Source: JBBQFI01 sp038237805
GTDB taxonomy: Bacteria > Verrucomicrobiota > Verrucomicrobiia > Chthoniobacterales > UBA10450
Assembly: GCA_038237805.1 (NCBI GenBank)
Contig: JBBRYI010000008.1
Location: forward strand, 116,638 to 180,637
Reading direction: 5' to 3'
Length of the DNA: 64,000 bases
The notes below the pieces were generated by a model that made no database searches, had not been told where the DNA came from, and saw only the letters and a list, made by a program, of their open reading frames with translations. Within the stretch, counting starts at the first letter, position 1. Every line of letters begins with the position of its first letter. The position numbers and the translations under genes are program-made. This document shows positions 9,245 through 18,758 of the stretch, one piece after another.

Positions 9245-9325
9245 GCTGCCGCGCCCGGCCTGTAGCCGCTTCGCTGTGCGAAGTGATTTTCAAACTTCAC
9301 GCCGCCCCCAGGGCGGCCGCTACAT
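9245..9325. repeat. Inverted repeat between sigma factor and infC
   Basis: TGTAGCCGC near 9260 and GCGGCCGCTACA near 9312 are inverted copies enclosing CTTCGCTGTGCGAAG. The layout fits a dispersed palindromic element that could also act as a bidirectional terminator between the convergent genes. Confidence 0.45.
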
Positions 9326-9901
9326 TTACGCATTCACTTGCTCGCTACCGTTCGATGGCTCGGGTGCTTCGCGCTCAGGCGGCGCAAAACGCCGTTTCCG
9401 ACGGTTGGCCGGCAAAGGTGAAAGCGTCATGGTAACGTTGCGACCGGCAATTTTCGGTTCCATTTCGACCTGCGACATGCCGGCGAGATCGTCGCGCACC
9501 TTTTCCATCAGCTGCATTCCGAATTCCTGGTGCGCCATTTCGCGGCCGCGAAATTGCAACTGCACGCGTACCTTGTTGCCGCGGTCGAGAAACTCCTCAC
9601 CGTGCCGAATTTTCGTCAGGTAATCGTGATCGTCGATGTTCACACGAAACTTGATTTCCTTGAGTTTCGTTCCGGAAGTTTTCTTGTCCTTCTCCTGCTT
9701 GGAAATGTCGTAACGGAATTTTCCGAAGTCGACAATTTTGCAGACAGGCGGATTGGCAGTGGGCGCGATCTCCACCAAATCCAGACCGAGTGTTTGGGCC
9801 TTGCGCAGCGCGTCGGACAACTTCATTACGCCCAACTGCTCTCCAGAAGCCCCCATGATGACCCGGACGTCGCGAGCGCGAATCCGACCGTTTACACGAA
9901 T
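9326..9901 (-). CDS. infC: Translation initiation factor IF-3, probable ATT start
   Basis: IF-3 binds the 30S subunit and checks start-codon pairing. The internal ATG at 9856 would give 176 residues starting MGASGEQLG. The conserved IF-3 N-terminus continues upstream in frame, however: VNGRIRARDVRVIMGASGEQ. The in-frame stop TGA lies at about 9922. The best start consistent with the family is an ATT at 9901, giving IRVNGRIRA. Rare ATT/ATC starts are a known feature of infC in other bacteria, where they allow autoregulation by IF-3. The N-domain (DLVEIAPTANPPVCKIVDFGKFRY) and C-domain (VRVQLQFRGREMAHQEFG) are complete. The C-terminal tail is rich in Pro/Arg. Confidence 0.93.
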   Translation of the reverse strand: MRVNGRIRARDVRVIMGASGEQLGVMKLSDALRKAQTLGLDLVEIAPTANPPVCKIVDFGKFRYDISKQEKDKKTSGTKLKEIKFRVNIDDHDYLTKIRHGEEFLDRGNKVRVQLQFRGREMAHQEFGMQLMEKVRDDLAGMSQVEMEPKIAGRNVTMTLSPLPANRRKRRFAPPEREAPEPSNGSEQVNA

Positions 9902-10149
9902 TTGTGATTGCAGATTAAATCAAAGCTCCAGACCGGCGCCGCGCGGAGTGAATCGCAACGCCGTATTTCCTTCTTCGCAAAAATTCGAATAGCGACGATT
10001 CGCGATTCGAAACACTCCAGTCTCGTCCCAGCTGCGAAAACTGCGACGACAGGTCCGCGATTTTGCGAACCGATGGGAAGTTGTAAGCAACATTCGGATA
10101 CTGGCAAGATGATTCTCGCACAAGCTTGCGCTGCATTCGAGCGCAATCT
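9902..10149. other. Intergenic region upstream of infC
   Basis: About 250 bases hold no convincing gene. The DNA presumably contains the infC promoter and leader on the minus strand, but I see no clear -35/-10 pair, riboswitch or L20-type leader structure. Confidence 0.3.
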
Positions 10150-10809
10150 TCAAGCCGGCGGCTCCCCGAAATGTGCAGCATGCGTTTCGTAAAACGCGAT
10201 ATCCCCCAGCATTGAATCCAGCGCGGCGGTCAAGGGATCGAGTTTGGCGAACCCGGAGAAGACCGCGCGATCGCCGATGTCACTGTGAAAAACGAAGGTG
10301 GGCCGCTGCGTAATCTGGAGCGCGTGGAATTCGGCAGTGCTTGCCCGTGCGCCGGCTTCTACCGCGGGAGACTTCGCGCGTTCAAGTAATTTTTTCGCAT
10401 CGAGGCCGCCAGCTTTCGCGCCGATTTCCGCGGCAACCTGCCAATCTCCAATCTTTTTTCCTCCGCGTAATCCAGCGTGTGCGATCGCCAGACGCACGCG
10501 ATCATCTTTTACTCCCAGATCTTCGGCGGCTTTGGCCACGCAATTGGGCGCAAGATATTCGGATAATTCCGGATCGGCCCAGCCCGGACTCAACATGAAG
10601 GGCGAACGCATCATCATGCCGCTGCGACGGTAGAACCATTCATGTTGCTCGTGTGAAGTGGGCAAACCGGATTTGTCCATCAATGCGACTTTCCATTCGA
10701 AGTCGACGTTCTTATTTTCGTATCGCTTCTTCAATTCCGCCCACGCCGGCTCGGCCCAGTAACACCACGATGAAATAACGTCGAGATAGTTGGTTGCTCT
10801 AATTCGCAT
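10150..10809 (-). CDS. DsbA/FrnE-family thioredoxin-fold protein
   Basis: The 219-residue protein starts at MRIRATNYLDVISSWCYWAEP. A longer frame to 10878 adds an unrelated leader. The N-terminal beta strand plus SWCYWAEPAW matches the active-site position of DsbA-like 2-hydroxychromene isomerase/FrnE proteins. The motif here is CYWA, with a single Cys, so it cannot form the usual CxxC disulfide. A helical insertion (EYLAPNCVAKAAEDLGV...) and the C-terminal ITQRPTFVFHSDIGDRAVF (cis-Pro strand) are as expected for the fold. Glutathione-dependent isomerase-like activity is more likely than oxidase activity. No signal peptide is seen, so it is probably cytoplasmic. Confidence 0.7.
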   Translation of the reverse strand: MRIRATNYLDVISSWCYWAEPAWAELKKRYENKNVDFEWKVALMDKSGLPTSHEQHEWFYRRSGMMMRSPFMLSPGWADPELSEYLAPNCVAKAAEDLGVKDDRVRLAIAHAGLRGGKKIGDWQVAAEIGAKAGGLDAKKLLERAKSPAVEAGARASTAEFHALQITQRPTFVFHSDIGDRAVFSGFAKLDPLTAALDSMLGDIAFYETHAAHFGEPPA

Positions 10810-10878
10810 CCCGTAGTTTCGCCGAGATTTTTCGACGAGAAAGTGTCGATTGTGCAACTTCGAACATCGTTCCGCCAT

Positions 10879-11111
10879 CTGTTGAGGGCCAAACGCGGTC
10901 TATCAATTCATCGGTCATGCGAGCTCAGGGCGGTTCACCGACCACCCGCGGGCGATTGAGGTCAATCGCCCCTACCCCGTGACTGCAGTCTATCAACCAT
11001 CAACGAATATCAATATTAGGCTACAAGCGTCCACATCACTCTTCTCCCAATGGAAGAAGAATTAAAGATGAGGGCCTTGGCGAACGTGCGAAAATTCCTC
11101 CGCATTCAGCA
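10879..11111. repeat. Intergenic region with palindromic repeat
   Basis: GGGCGATTGAGGTCAATCGCCCCTACC at 10949-10976 forms a hairpin and is a second copy of the unit found inside xdhC. The rest of the 230 bases shows no gene. It is shared by the divergent DsbA-like and rhomboid genes, so their promoters should be here. Confidence 0.5.
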
Positions 11112-12674
11112 ATGGATCTCAATCACATACTTCTTTTTGTTGCGTTTCTTTCTCCCGTCGCAGTAATCGTTCGCTCCCAACGCGCCGCGGAACGGAATCG
11201 CAGCTGGCGCACCGCCTCTTTCGCAGTACTAATAGTGACGGGCGTCTCCTGGTTTTTCTTTCCCAGACAAGCCGGGTTCATCGGCGGCGGTGCGTGGTTC
11301 GCACTCTTGTTGGTTCCGGCGATGGTGTCACACAAGCTCGCCGATCTCGTATTACGTGAGCGATTCACCGTTGCGCGTCGCCTCGCGAATTTCCTAAGCA
11401 TCATCCATCCAGCTCCCAGCGTCCGGAATCAGGCGGACCTTTTTTGCGCCCTCGAATCAGCGGCGGCCGGCGACACACCACGCGCATTCGAGCTTCTCCA
11501 ATCATTACAGTCGGGCCCAACCGCCATTGCTCGCCAGGCGATCGCACAGAGTTTCCGCTTGCGTGGCGATTGGGAAGGTCTTCTGGCGTGGTGCCATTCG
11601 GCACTCACGCCCGTAGCGTTGCAGCGCGACGGAATTCTGCCTTTGTATTTTCGAGCACTGGGCGAGACGCACCTGGTTAACGATCTCATTGGAGAAGTGG
11701 CGGCACGCACTCAAACTCAACCCGATGAAGCGACTGAGAGTTTGTCGTTCCAATTATCTTTGCAGTTGCTCTGGGCCTTCACCGGTCGAACAGCTCGGCT
11801 CGTTAGGCTATTCAAAACGTCTTTGCGTAAATTCGGAGCCGAAAGAAAAACTTTCTGGCTGGCCACCGCAGAATTGGTCGCAGGTAACATCGACGTCGCC
11901 CGCAAACAATTGGAACGCCTGAATGCGGACACCAGCAATGCAATTCTGCGATCCGAAATCGTGGCGCGACTGCAACATGCCGACGAGTATGCTCGTGCTG
12001 TCGCGAGTCGGTCGGCGCAGACCGATCGTATCTTGCACCAGCTCGAAACACGTCAGATGAGACCAACGCCTTACCTCGCTCAGACCGGTCGCGCTACCCC
12101 CGTCGTCATCACGCTCATCGTCCTCAACGTCGCGATGTTTCTGCTTGAGATCGTCGCGGGCGGATCAACCAATCCATTCACGCTGCATCGGCTTGGCCAG
12201 CTCGAGACGTCGGACTTTTTCGCCGTCGGCGAATATTGGCGGCTCATCACTTCCCTCTTTCTTCACTACGGTCCGCTCCACCTCCTCTTTAATATATACG
12301 CGCTCTATATTCTCGGTCCGGCTTTGGAAAGGTCGATCGGCGCGCTCCGCTTCACAGCATGCTATCTCATTTCGGGAATCGGGTCAGGCCTTGGCGTTGT
12401 TCTTCTGCATGCTATCGGTCTGACGCCGGCGGAAGAGGTCGTCGGCGCGTCCGGCTGCATCATGGGCGTTGTCGGTGCGTGGGCCGGTTTTCTTTTGCGC
12501 TATCGTCACGCGCCCCTCGCCCGCCGCCGTTTGCAAAATATCGTCGTCATCGTTGTCATCCAAACTGTGTTCGACCTTTCCACTCCGCAAGTCAGCATGG
12601 CCGCGCACATGTGTGGATTGATCACCGGTCTCGTGCTCGGTTTGATTTTAGCGCCGCGCTACCTCAGGGCCTGA
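11112..12674 (+). CDS. Rhomboid intramembrane serine protease with N-terminal helical-repeat domain
   Basis: In this 520-residue protein two or three hydrophobic helices at residues 1-75 precede a roughly 220-residue soluble helical stretch with paired-helix repeats (TPR-like, for example ALESAAAGDTPRAFELLQSL). A six-helix rhomboid core follows. The core has EYWRLITSLFLHYGPLHLLFN with the HxxxN-type oxyanion residues, GASG with the catalytic Ser447, and AAHMCGLITG with His499. The Ser/His dyad is intact, so proteolysis of membrane substrates is expected. The large inserted repeat domain is not part of the basic GlpG plan and may select substrates. The next gene on the strand, glgP, is 60-80 bp away but functionally unrelated. 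Confidence 0.9.
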   Translation: MDLNHILLFVAFLSPVAVIVRSQRAAERNRSWRTASFAVLIVTGVSWFFFPRQAGFIGGGAWFALLLVPAMVSHKLADLVLRERFTVARRLANFLSIIHPAPSVRNQADLFCALESAAAGDTPRAFELLQSLQSGPTAIARQAIAQSFRLRGDWEGLLAWCHSALTPVALQRDGILPLYFRALGETHLVNDLIGEVAARTQTQPDEATESLSFQLSLQLLWAFTGRTARLVRLFKTSLRKFGAERKTFWLATAELVAGNIDVARKQLERLNADTSNAILRSEIVARLQHADEYARAVASRSAQTDRILHQLETRQMRPTPYLAQTGRATPVVITLIVLNVAMFLLEIVAGGSTNPFTLHRLGQLETSDFFAVGEYWRLITSLFLHYGPLHLLFNIYALYILGPALERSIGALRFTACYLISGIGSGLGVVLLHAIGLTPAEEVVGASGCIMGVVGAWAGFLLRYRHAPLARRRLQNIVVIVVIQTVFDLSTPQVSMAAHMCGLITGLVLGLILAPRYLRA

Positions 12675-12752
12675 CCCAGCGCCGCGTCATGGAACACTTG
12701 CTGCTCAAATGTTTCCATCGATAATTCCGCTCGAATATTGTCTGCCGGCGTC

Positions 12753-15308
12753 ATGCCTAACTACCAGCTCTATAATGTAAGCCCCACTCTGCCCGAGCCG
12801 CTCGAGCCGCTCCGGGAAATGAGCTTCAATCTTTGGTGGACTTGGGAGCCCTCCGCGCGCCGCCTTTTTCGTCATCTCGACCCGGAGCTATGGAATCGGA
12901 CAAATCACAATCCGGTGCGCATGCTCCAGCTTTCGCGACAGGCGCGTTTGATCGAGGTATCACAGGACAAAAATTTCCTGCGCGAGCTCAAGGAAGTTTA
13001 CGAAACGTTTCGTAATTACCTTTCGCGCAAAGATACGTATGGAAAAACCGGCGCCGGGAGCGCGATCAAAAAAACGGTCGCTTATTTTTCCGCCGAATTT
13101 GGTTTTCACGAATCGATCCCAAATTATTCCGGCGGTCTGGGTATTCTTGCGGGCGATCATTGCAAATCCGCGAGCGACCTTGATCTAAACTTCGTCGCCA
13201 TCGGCCTCCTCTATCGTCACGGTTATTTCAAACAGCAGATCGATAAAGACGGCATTCAACAGGCCGTCAGTCTGAATCAAAATTTTCATCACCTCCCGAT
13301 TCGGGAAGTGCGGCAGGGCGACTCCAATCTCCTCGTCTCCGTCCAACTTCTCGGTCGCAACGTCCTGGCCAAAGTTTGGCAATTACATGTCGGCCGCGTT
13401 TGTCTCTACCTGCTCGATACCGACACGCCGGAAAACAACGCCGAGGACCGGTTGATCACCGCCGAGCTTTATGGCGGCGATCTCGAAATGCGCATTCGCC
13501 AGGAAATTGTTTTGGGCATCGGGGGCGTGAAAGCGTTGGGCGCTCTCGGGATCGATGCAGAAGTATTTCACATGAATGAAGGTCACTCGGCCTTTCTCGC
13601 GCTCGAACGCATCCGCTCGTTAATTGCGGAAAAGAAACTCGATTTTTATTCCGCCCTGCAAGTCGTGGCGGCCGCGAATGTTTTCACCACGCACACACCA
13701 GTTCCGGCGGGCAACGATTCCTTCTCCCGCGACATGATGCGCCGTTACTTCGGCAATTTCGTCGGCGAATTAGGAATTTCGTTCGATGAACTTTTTCGTC
13801 TCGGACAGGCCAGTGTCGATCCGCTCGACGTCTTCAGCATGACGATTCTCGCATTGCGCGTCAGCCGGCAATCGAACGGTGTCAGCAAATTGCATGGCGA
13901 AGTGAGCCAGTCATTGTGGAAAGATGTTTGGGCCGGCGTGCCGATTCATGAAGTGCCGATCACCAGCATTACCAACGGCGTCCACACAAAGACATGGATG
14001 GCGCCGGAATTCTCCGCTCTCTACAACAAATATCTCGGTAAATGGGAGGAGCACCTGACGGAACACGATTTCTGGCGCGGCGTGGTCGAGATACCCGACG
14101 CGCAACTTTGGGACACGCACCAGAAATTAAAGTTGCGCCTCGTTGAGTTTGTCCGTGAGCGCGTGCGCGAACGGCGCGAACGTCTCGGGGAATCGCCCGA
14201 ATCGATTCGCGCGGTCAACAGCATTCTTGATCCGGAGATTTTAACGATTGGGTTTGCGCGGCGCTTTGCCACCTACAAACGCGGCGCACTTTTGTTCAGC
14301 GATAAAGCGCGACTGCACCGTTTGCTTAACGACATCACCCGGCCGGTGCAGTTCATTTTCGCCGGGAAATCGCATCCGCGCGATGAGGGCGGCAAAGCGC
14401 TTATTCAGGAAGTGTACAAATTCAGCCGCGAATCCGGTTTCGAAAATCGCGTCGTCTTTGTCGAAGACTACGATACCTACATCGCGCGCCGTCTCGTGCA
14501 GGGCGTCGATCTTTGGCTGAACAATCCGCTGCGTCCGCTTGAAGCCAGCGGCACGAGTGGAATGAAATTGCCGCCTAACGGCGGATTAAATCTGAGCGTG
14601 CTCGACGGTTGGTGGTGCGAAGGTTTTAACGGCAACAACGGTTGGGCCATCGGATCCGAAATCGATAACGGCACCGTCGATTTCCAAAGCGCAGTCGACG
14701 CAAACAGTCTTTACCAACTGCTCGAAAACCAAATCATCCCGCTCTACTACGCCAAGCCGGATGGCAAATTGCCGCTCGCGTGGCTGCAATTGATGCGCGA
14801 CTCGATTCGCAGCGTCACGCCAGTCTTCAATACGCATCGCATGGTGAAAGAATACACGGAGCGCATCTACATCCCGGCCGCAAAAGCGCACGAAGAATTC
14901 GTGCGCGATGGGTGCACATCAGCCTCGCAGTTGAGCAAATGGAAAGCGCAAATGCGCAAAGATTGGCCGCAGGTTCGCATTTTCGATGTGCAGGTCGGGA
15001 ACAAAGATCGGCAGAACATTCTCGTTGGTGAAGCGCTGGAGGTCTCCGCGAAAGTGCATCTTGGGGGCGTCGATCCCAAACACGTTCGCGTCGAAGCTTA
15101 CCATGGCGAAAGTGAAAACGGCACGATCCGCAACCCGATTGTTACCGTATTGAACGAAGCTAACCGCGCCGACAACAATGGCAGCTACGTTTACCAGGGT
15201 GAAATTCCTGCAACCGAGAGCGGCGCCTATGGTTTCAGTGTTCGCGTTGTCCCCACGCACCCGCATCTCATGCAAACGCATGAGTTGCGTTTGATCGCCT
15301 GGTCATGA
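12753..15308 (+). CDS. glgP: Alpha-glucan (glycogen/maltodextrin) phosphorylase
   Basis: The protein has about 851 residues from the ATG at 12753. A TTG at 12738 is also possible. It belongs to the GT35 'alpha-glucan phosphorylase' subgroup, with an N-terminal domain (SPTLPEPLEPLREMSFNLWW) and YFSAEFGFHESIPNYSGGLG. The pyridoxal-phosphate-binding loop SGTSGMKLPPNGGLNLS has its Lys at about residue 605. The enzyme releases glucose-1-phosphate from alpha-1,4-glucans in the cytoplasm. The C-terminal roughly 100 residues (LVGEALEVSAKVHLGGVDPKHVRVEAYHG) form the extra beta domain of this subgroup. No other glycogen gene is adjacent. Confidence 0.95.
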   Translation: MPNYQLYNVSPTLPEPLEPLREMSFNLWWTWEPSARRLFRHLDPELWNRTNHNPVRMLQLSRQARLIEVSQDKNFLRELKEVYETFRNYLSRKDTYGKTGAGSAIKKTVAYFSAEFGFHESIPNYSGGLGILAGDHCKSASDLDLNFVAIGLLYRHGYFKQQIDKDGIQQAVSLNQNFHHLPIREVRQGDSNLLVSVQLLGRNVLAKVWQLHVGRVCLYLLDTDTPENNAEDRLITAELYGGDLEMRIRQEIVLGIGGVKALGALGIDAEVFHMNEGHSAFLALERIRSLIAEKKLDFYSALQVVAAANVFTTHTPVPAGNDSFSRDMMRRYFGNFVGELGISFDELFRLGQASVDPLDVFSMTILALRVSRQSNGVSKLHGEVSQSLWKDVWAGVPIHEVPITSITNGVHTKTWMAPEFSALYNKYLGKWEEHLTEHDFWRGVVEIPDAQLWDTHQKLKLRLVEFVRERVRERRERLGESPESIRAVNSILDPEILTIGFARRFATYKRGALLFSDKARLHRLLNDITRPVQFIFAGKSHPRDEGGKALIQEVYKFSRESGFENRVVFVEDYDTYIARRLVQGVDLWLNNPLRPLEASGTSGMKLPPNGGLNLSVLDGWWCEGFNGNNGWAIGSEIDNGTVDFQSAVDANSLYQLLENQIIPLYYAKPDGKLPLAWLQLMRDSIRSVTPVFNTHRMVKEYTERIYIPAAKAHEEFVRDGCTSASQLSKWKAQMRKDWPQVRIFDVQVGNKDRQNILVGEALEVSAKVHLGGVDPKHVRVEAYHGESENGTIRNPIVTVLNEANRADNNGSYVYQGEIPATESGAYGFSVRVVPTHPHLMQTHELRLIAWS

Positions 15309-15312
15309 TTTG

Positions 15313-17109
15313 CTATTGGATCCTATATGCTTCGATGAGCGCGACTCCAGTGGTGTTGTTTTTGCCGCGCACGATTGCGGTATAGTTGCCGGGCGCGAGC
15401 GATCTGACGATAGCGGATTCACGGACGTCTGCGGGCGCAATGCCGCAGGCGGCGATGGCACTGTCCTGCGACGTTTTCCAATTGTCGTTCGAAGCGATGA
15501 GCGCGCCATTCTTGTCGTGGAGTTCGAGCGTCGGATCTTGCAGAGGGTTCCGGATTCCCCGACTCGTTAGGCTGGGTCCAACAGCGCGCAGGGCGATAAT
15601 CGGATTGTCGCCGTTGCCAACGATGAAACCGGCGATCATGACGTCTTCATCTGTGCCGACAAATCCACGCGTACTAATGTTGGCCAATGCGGAATTGGCG
15701 CTCGAGCTCAAGTCATAGACTTCGACCAGTCCGATTCCGGTTCCGCCGTTCTTTCCGCGTAAGACCGCGGTGTAATTTCCAGGGGCAAGCGTCCGCACAA
15801 TGGCTGATTCCACATTGTTCTTTGGTGCGGCACCGGTGGCCAGAATCTCTGCTTGTTGCGTGTCTCGCCAGTTGTCATTGCTCGCCAGAATGCCGCCGGC
15901 GCTGTTGTAAAGTGTCAGCGATGGATCAGAAATCGGACCGCGCACACCGTTGCCGCTCAAGGAGGGACCAATCCCGCGCAGAAGAACTTTCTTCGCGGTG
16001 CTGCCCGTGACGATAAACCCGACAATCGAAACGTTTTCACCGGCTCCAACTGCGGCCCGCGTGGAAATATTCAACGCTTTGCCCGGCGCTGGGATCGCGC
16101 CGCTTAACGCGCGGTTTGCTTCGACTGCAATCTGGTAATGACCGGCCGTCGTCGGATGAATGTCGTCCCAGAAAAGATATTTATCGGCACTGATGTCGGT
16201 TCCGAATTGTGCGCTGTCGCGCACGTTGCTGAAGCCGTACTTCGATGGCTCCGCGAGCACACGAATGAGCTCGAACCAAACATCAACGCGGTAAACCCGG
16301 ATAGTAATTCCCTGCTTCGCGAGAGCACTGATAGTCGCATCGAGATCGGAATTTAATTTTTTGCGATAACTGGCGGTAGCGGCATCGAGCGAAATCGCCT
16401 CCGCTGTCTGGCCAACGTAACTTGGTATCGCGCCGAGCGGAGGCACATTGGGCACGAGAAATTTCCGCGCGCCCGCGGTCGTCAATCGCTTGATCAACGT
16501 GTTCACTTGCACCGAAGTCGCAATGACATGAGCAGAGCTGGAATCATCGAATAGATCGTTGCCGCCGCCCCAAAGAAGATAAAGCGCGTTGGGATCGGGA
16601 GTAAACGCGGACAGATAGTCGGCAACTTGCTTGCCCATGTTATCGATCGTGATGTGATAATCGCCGCCGGCGAATGGATTGGGATTGCGGATCACCGTAC
16701 GGTCGGTGCTTCCGTCTACCGTCGTTGCACCGCCGAACGCATAGTTTGCTCCGCCATCGAGACTATTCGTTGCGATTGGGAGACCAAGAAACGTTTGCGC
16801 AAGTTGTTCGTGCCAGACACCGGCGTATTTGTTGGAACTCGGAACAGTATCGGAACTGTTCGTGAAACGGTAATCGCTGTAGTCGAATGGCCTGCTCGGA
16901 TAGCTGAAACCGAATTTATTGCGGACCCGATGCGCGATGTTTCCGGTATCCGAGAGGCTGTCGCCAAAAACAACTATCTTGGTGAACGTTGGCGCGGACT
17001 GCGCCACCAAACTCACCGCCGATGCAAGCATCGCGCCGGCTAAGAAAAGGAGACGGATTGTCGAATATACTGAGCGACGGGAGAAAAAACGCGTTTGATG
17101 AAAAATCAT
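15313..17109 (-). CDS. Secreted GDSL (SGNH) esterase with two C-terminal NISTRG modules
   Basis: This 598-residue protein starts at MIFHQTRF, which opens a signal peptide. Sequence upstream of 17109 is a dispersed repeat, not coding. The SGNH hydrolase has IVVFGDSLSDTGN (Ser51), LWGGGNDLFDD (block III Asn) and DDIHPTTAGHYQIA (Asp/His). Two repeats of about 110 residues follow, each starting NISTR, with GPSL, NDNW, ESAI, PGNYTA and TGxxLxExY landmarks. Enzymes of this class cleave ester bonds in lipids or polysaccharide decorations outside the cell. The repeats are probable surface-attachment or secretion modules. The gene lies downstream of dop on the same strand, with about 125 bp between them. 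Confidence 0.88.
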   Translation of the reverse strand: MIFHQTRFFSRRSVYSTIRLLFLAGAMLASAVSLVAQSAPTFTKIVVFGDSLSDTGNIAHRVRNKFGFSYPSRPFDYSDYRFTNSSDTVPSSNKYAGVWHEQLAQTFLGLPIATNSLDGGANYAFGGATTVDGSTDRTVIRNPNPFAGGDYHITIDNMGKQVADYLSAFTPDPNALYLLWGGGNDLFDDSSSAHVIATSVQVNTLIKRLTTAGARKFLVPNVPPLGAIPSYVGQTAEAISLDAATASYRKKLNSDLDATISALAKQGITIRVYRVDVWFELIRVLAEPSKYGFSNVRDSAQFGTDISADKYLFWDDIHPTTAGHYQIAVEANRALSGAIPAPGKALNISTRAAVGAGENVSIVGFIVTGSTAKKVLLRGIGPSLSGNGVRGPISDPSLTLYNSAGGILASNDNWRDTQQAEILATGAAPKNNVESAIVRTLAPGNYTAVLRGKNGGTGIGLVEVYDLSSSANSALANISTRGFVGTDEDVMIAGFIVGNGDNPIIALRAVGPSLTSRGIRNPLQDPTLELHDKNGALIASNDNWKTSQDSAIAACGIAPADVRESAIVRSLAPGNYTAIVRGKNNTTGVALIEAYRIQ

Positions 17110-17129
17110 ATAGGGACTGATAAAGGTTC

Positions 17130-17225
17130 TGTCATTCCGAGCGTAGTCGAGGAATCTCTCAACACCTCGAAAATAAGAGATGTCTCGGTCCGAGCCGGAC
17201 TGGCATATCGCTCGACATGACAAAG
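17130..17225. repeat. REP-like repeat between dop and the GDSL gene
   Basis: 'CATTCCGAGCGTAGTCGAGG' followed by AATCTCTC, and a later inverted AGAGATGTC...GACATGACA, resemble the dispersed repeat of the 7.5-kb gap. It lies in the dop-to-GDSL interval and may hold the GDSL promoter. Confidence 0.45.
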
Positions 17226-17234
17226 AGGCACTTG

Positions 17235-18752
17235 TCAAAGCGCTGAAATCGATTCCAAAAATTTCTTGTAATCACCGGCATCGCGGATTGCGGCGTTCAA
17301 CCCTTCCAGCCGCTTATCAGCGGATGCTTCAGGAAAACGGATGCGACAGGATTGCGCGCCATTCAAGAAAACCATTTCGTCCCACTGGATCGATTCGATC
17401 GCGTCGTTAAAACGCGCGACGGAGCGACCGCGAAAATATGCGCGGGTCGTATCGGGCGGTGTGAAGATCGCGGCTTTGATTTCTTCTTCCGTCACCACGC
17501 GCCGCATCGAACCCTGCCGGAGCAGCTCATAATATAGCCCTTCGTCTCGATTGATATTGTGATATTCGAGATCGATCGCCTGCAACCATGGATCGCTCCA
17601 CGCAAGTTTTTCTTCTTCCTGCAGCGCGTTCAGTAAAAATTTCTTCGCCACCCAGTCCACGCGATCTCTCGTTAGGCCAACATCGCGCTGCAAATCGTTG
17701 AGCACATTTTCCCATTCGCGCAGCAGCCATTTCGTTTCCTCGTCCGGAGCGGAGAATGATTTCTGCGCTGCGCTCAGGTAAAGACGCTGCACATCGATCG
17801 CAGAAATCTTGCGACCATCGATCAATTCGATGATCCAGTCGTAATTCTGATCGCGACTGATGGATTTTGTCGCATCGATCGGTTGCGCAATCTCGAGCTC
17901 CGGGGCTTCACCGCGCTCGACCAAACCCAGAACCAGCGCCGTCGCGCCGACCTTCAGCGCTGTCGCCCACTGGCTCATATTCGAGTCGCCGATTATGACG
18001 TGAAAACGGCGGTAGCGGCTGGCGTCAGCATGCGGCTCGTCGCGCGTGTTCACGAGTGGTCTGCGATTCATCGTATCGATACTCACAAGCACGCTGAAAA
18101 AATCTGCGCGTTGTGAAATCTGGAACATACCCGGCTGACTGACCGCGCTTTCTCCTTCAACTCCCATCTTGCCCGCGCCCGCAAAAATTTGGCGCGTGAT
18201 GAGGAACGGCAAAACGCCGCTCACAATCCGATCCCACGGCACGTCGCGACGCATCAGATAATTGTCGTGGCAACCATAGCTGTGTCCGCTGAAGTCGGTG
18301 TTGTTTTTGTACAAACGCACTTCGTTTTCAGGTGGCAATTTCGAATTGCGCCGCCGTGCACACTCCGCGAGGATGCGCTCTCCCGCTTTGTCCTGCGCCA
18401 CGAGCTCGCGCGACGTCGTGCACTCGGGCGTGGAATATTCCGGATGCGCGTGATCGTTGTAAAAGCGCGCGCCATTCGAAAGCACAAGGTCGGTTTTGAT
18501 TTCCTCGAAACTGAGCGGCCGATTTTTGTCGATCTCGTAGTAGGCCGACTCATCCGTGTCCTGGAGCAATTCCTTGGCGCGGAAACCGCGCGCATCACGA
18601 TGCGGATCCTCCAGCTCGTAATCCCACTTCATGTGGGCCCCGTGCTCGGTGTATCGCCTAACGAGTTCGATCGATTCTGTCACTACGTCCACCGATTCCG
18701 CGCCATGAATCGTGATGCCGTACTCTGTCTCCAGCCCAAAAACCCGTTGCAT
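17235..18752 (-). CDS. dop: Dop-type Pup/UBact deamidase-depupylase
   Basis: This 505-residue protein belongs to the PafA/Dop glutamine-synthetase-like family. It starts VFGLETEYGIT. Features that point to Dop rather than PafA are KWDYELEDPHRDARGF followed by an acidic insertion (about residues 60-88, Dop loop), and the end block GLYYELLRQGSMRRVV..TRAYFRG. The catalytic Asp is Asp100 in NGARFYNDHAHPEY. NTRDEPHADASRYRR and HVIIGDSNMSQ form the ATP/metal site. Dop removes Pup (or its Gram-negative relative UBact) from proteins and deamidates a C-terminal Gln. No pup/ubact, pafA or 20S genes are in the window. The ARC ATPase of the same pathway is 32 kb away. Confidence 0.9.
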   Translation of the reverse strand: MQRVFGLETEYGITIHGAESVDVVTESIELVRRYTEHGAHMKWDYELEDPHRDARGFRAKELLQDTDESAYYEIDKNRPLSFEEIKTDLVLSNGARFYNDHAHPEYSTPECTTSRELVAQDKAGERILAECARRRNSKLPPENEVRLYKNNTDFSGHSYGCHDNYLMRRDVPWDRIVSGVLPFLITRQIFAGAGKMGVEGESAVSQPGMFQISQRADFFSVLVSIDTMNRRPLVNTRDEPHADASRYRRFHVIIGDSNMSQWATALKVGATALVLGLVERGEAPELEIAQPIDATKSISRDQNYDWIIELIDGRKISAIDVQRLYLSAAQKSFSAPDEETKWLLREWENVLNDLQRDVGLTRDRVDWVAKKFLLNALQEEEKLAWSDPWLQAIDLEYHNINRDEGLYYELLRQGSMRRVVTEEEIKAAIFTPPDTTRAYFRGRSVARFNDAIESIQWDEMVFLNGAQSCRIRFPEASADKRLEGLNAAIRDAGDYKKFLESISAL

Positions 18753-18758
18753 TCCCCT

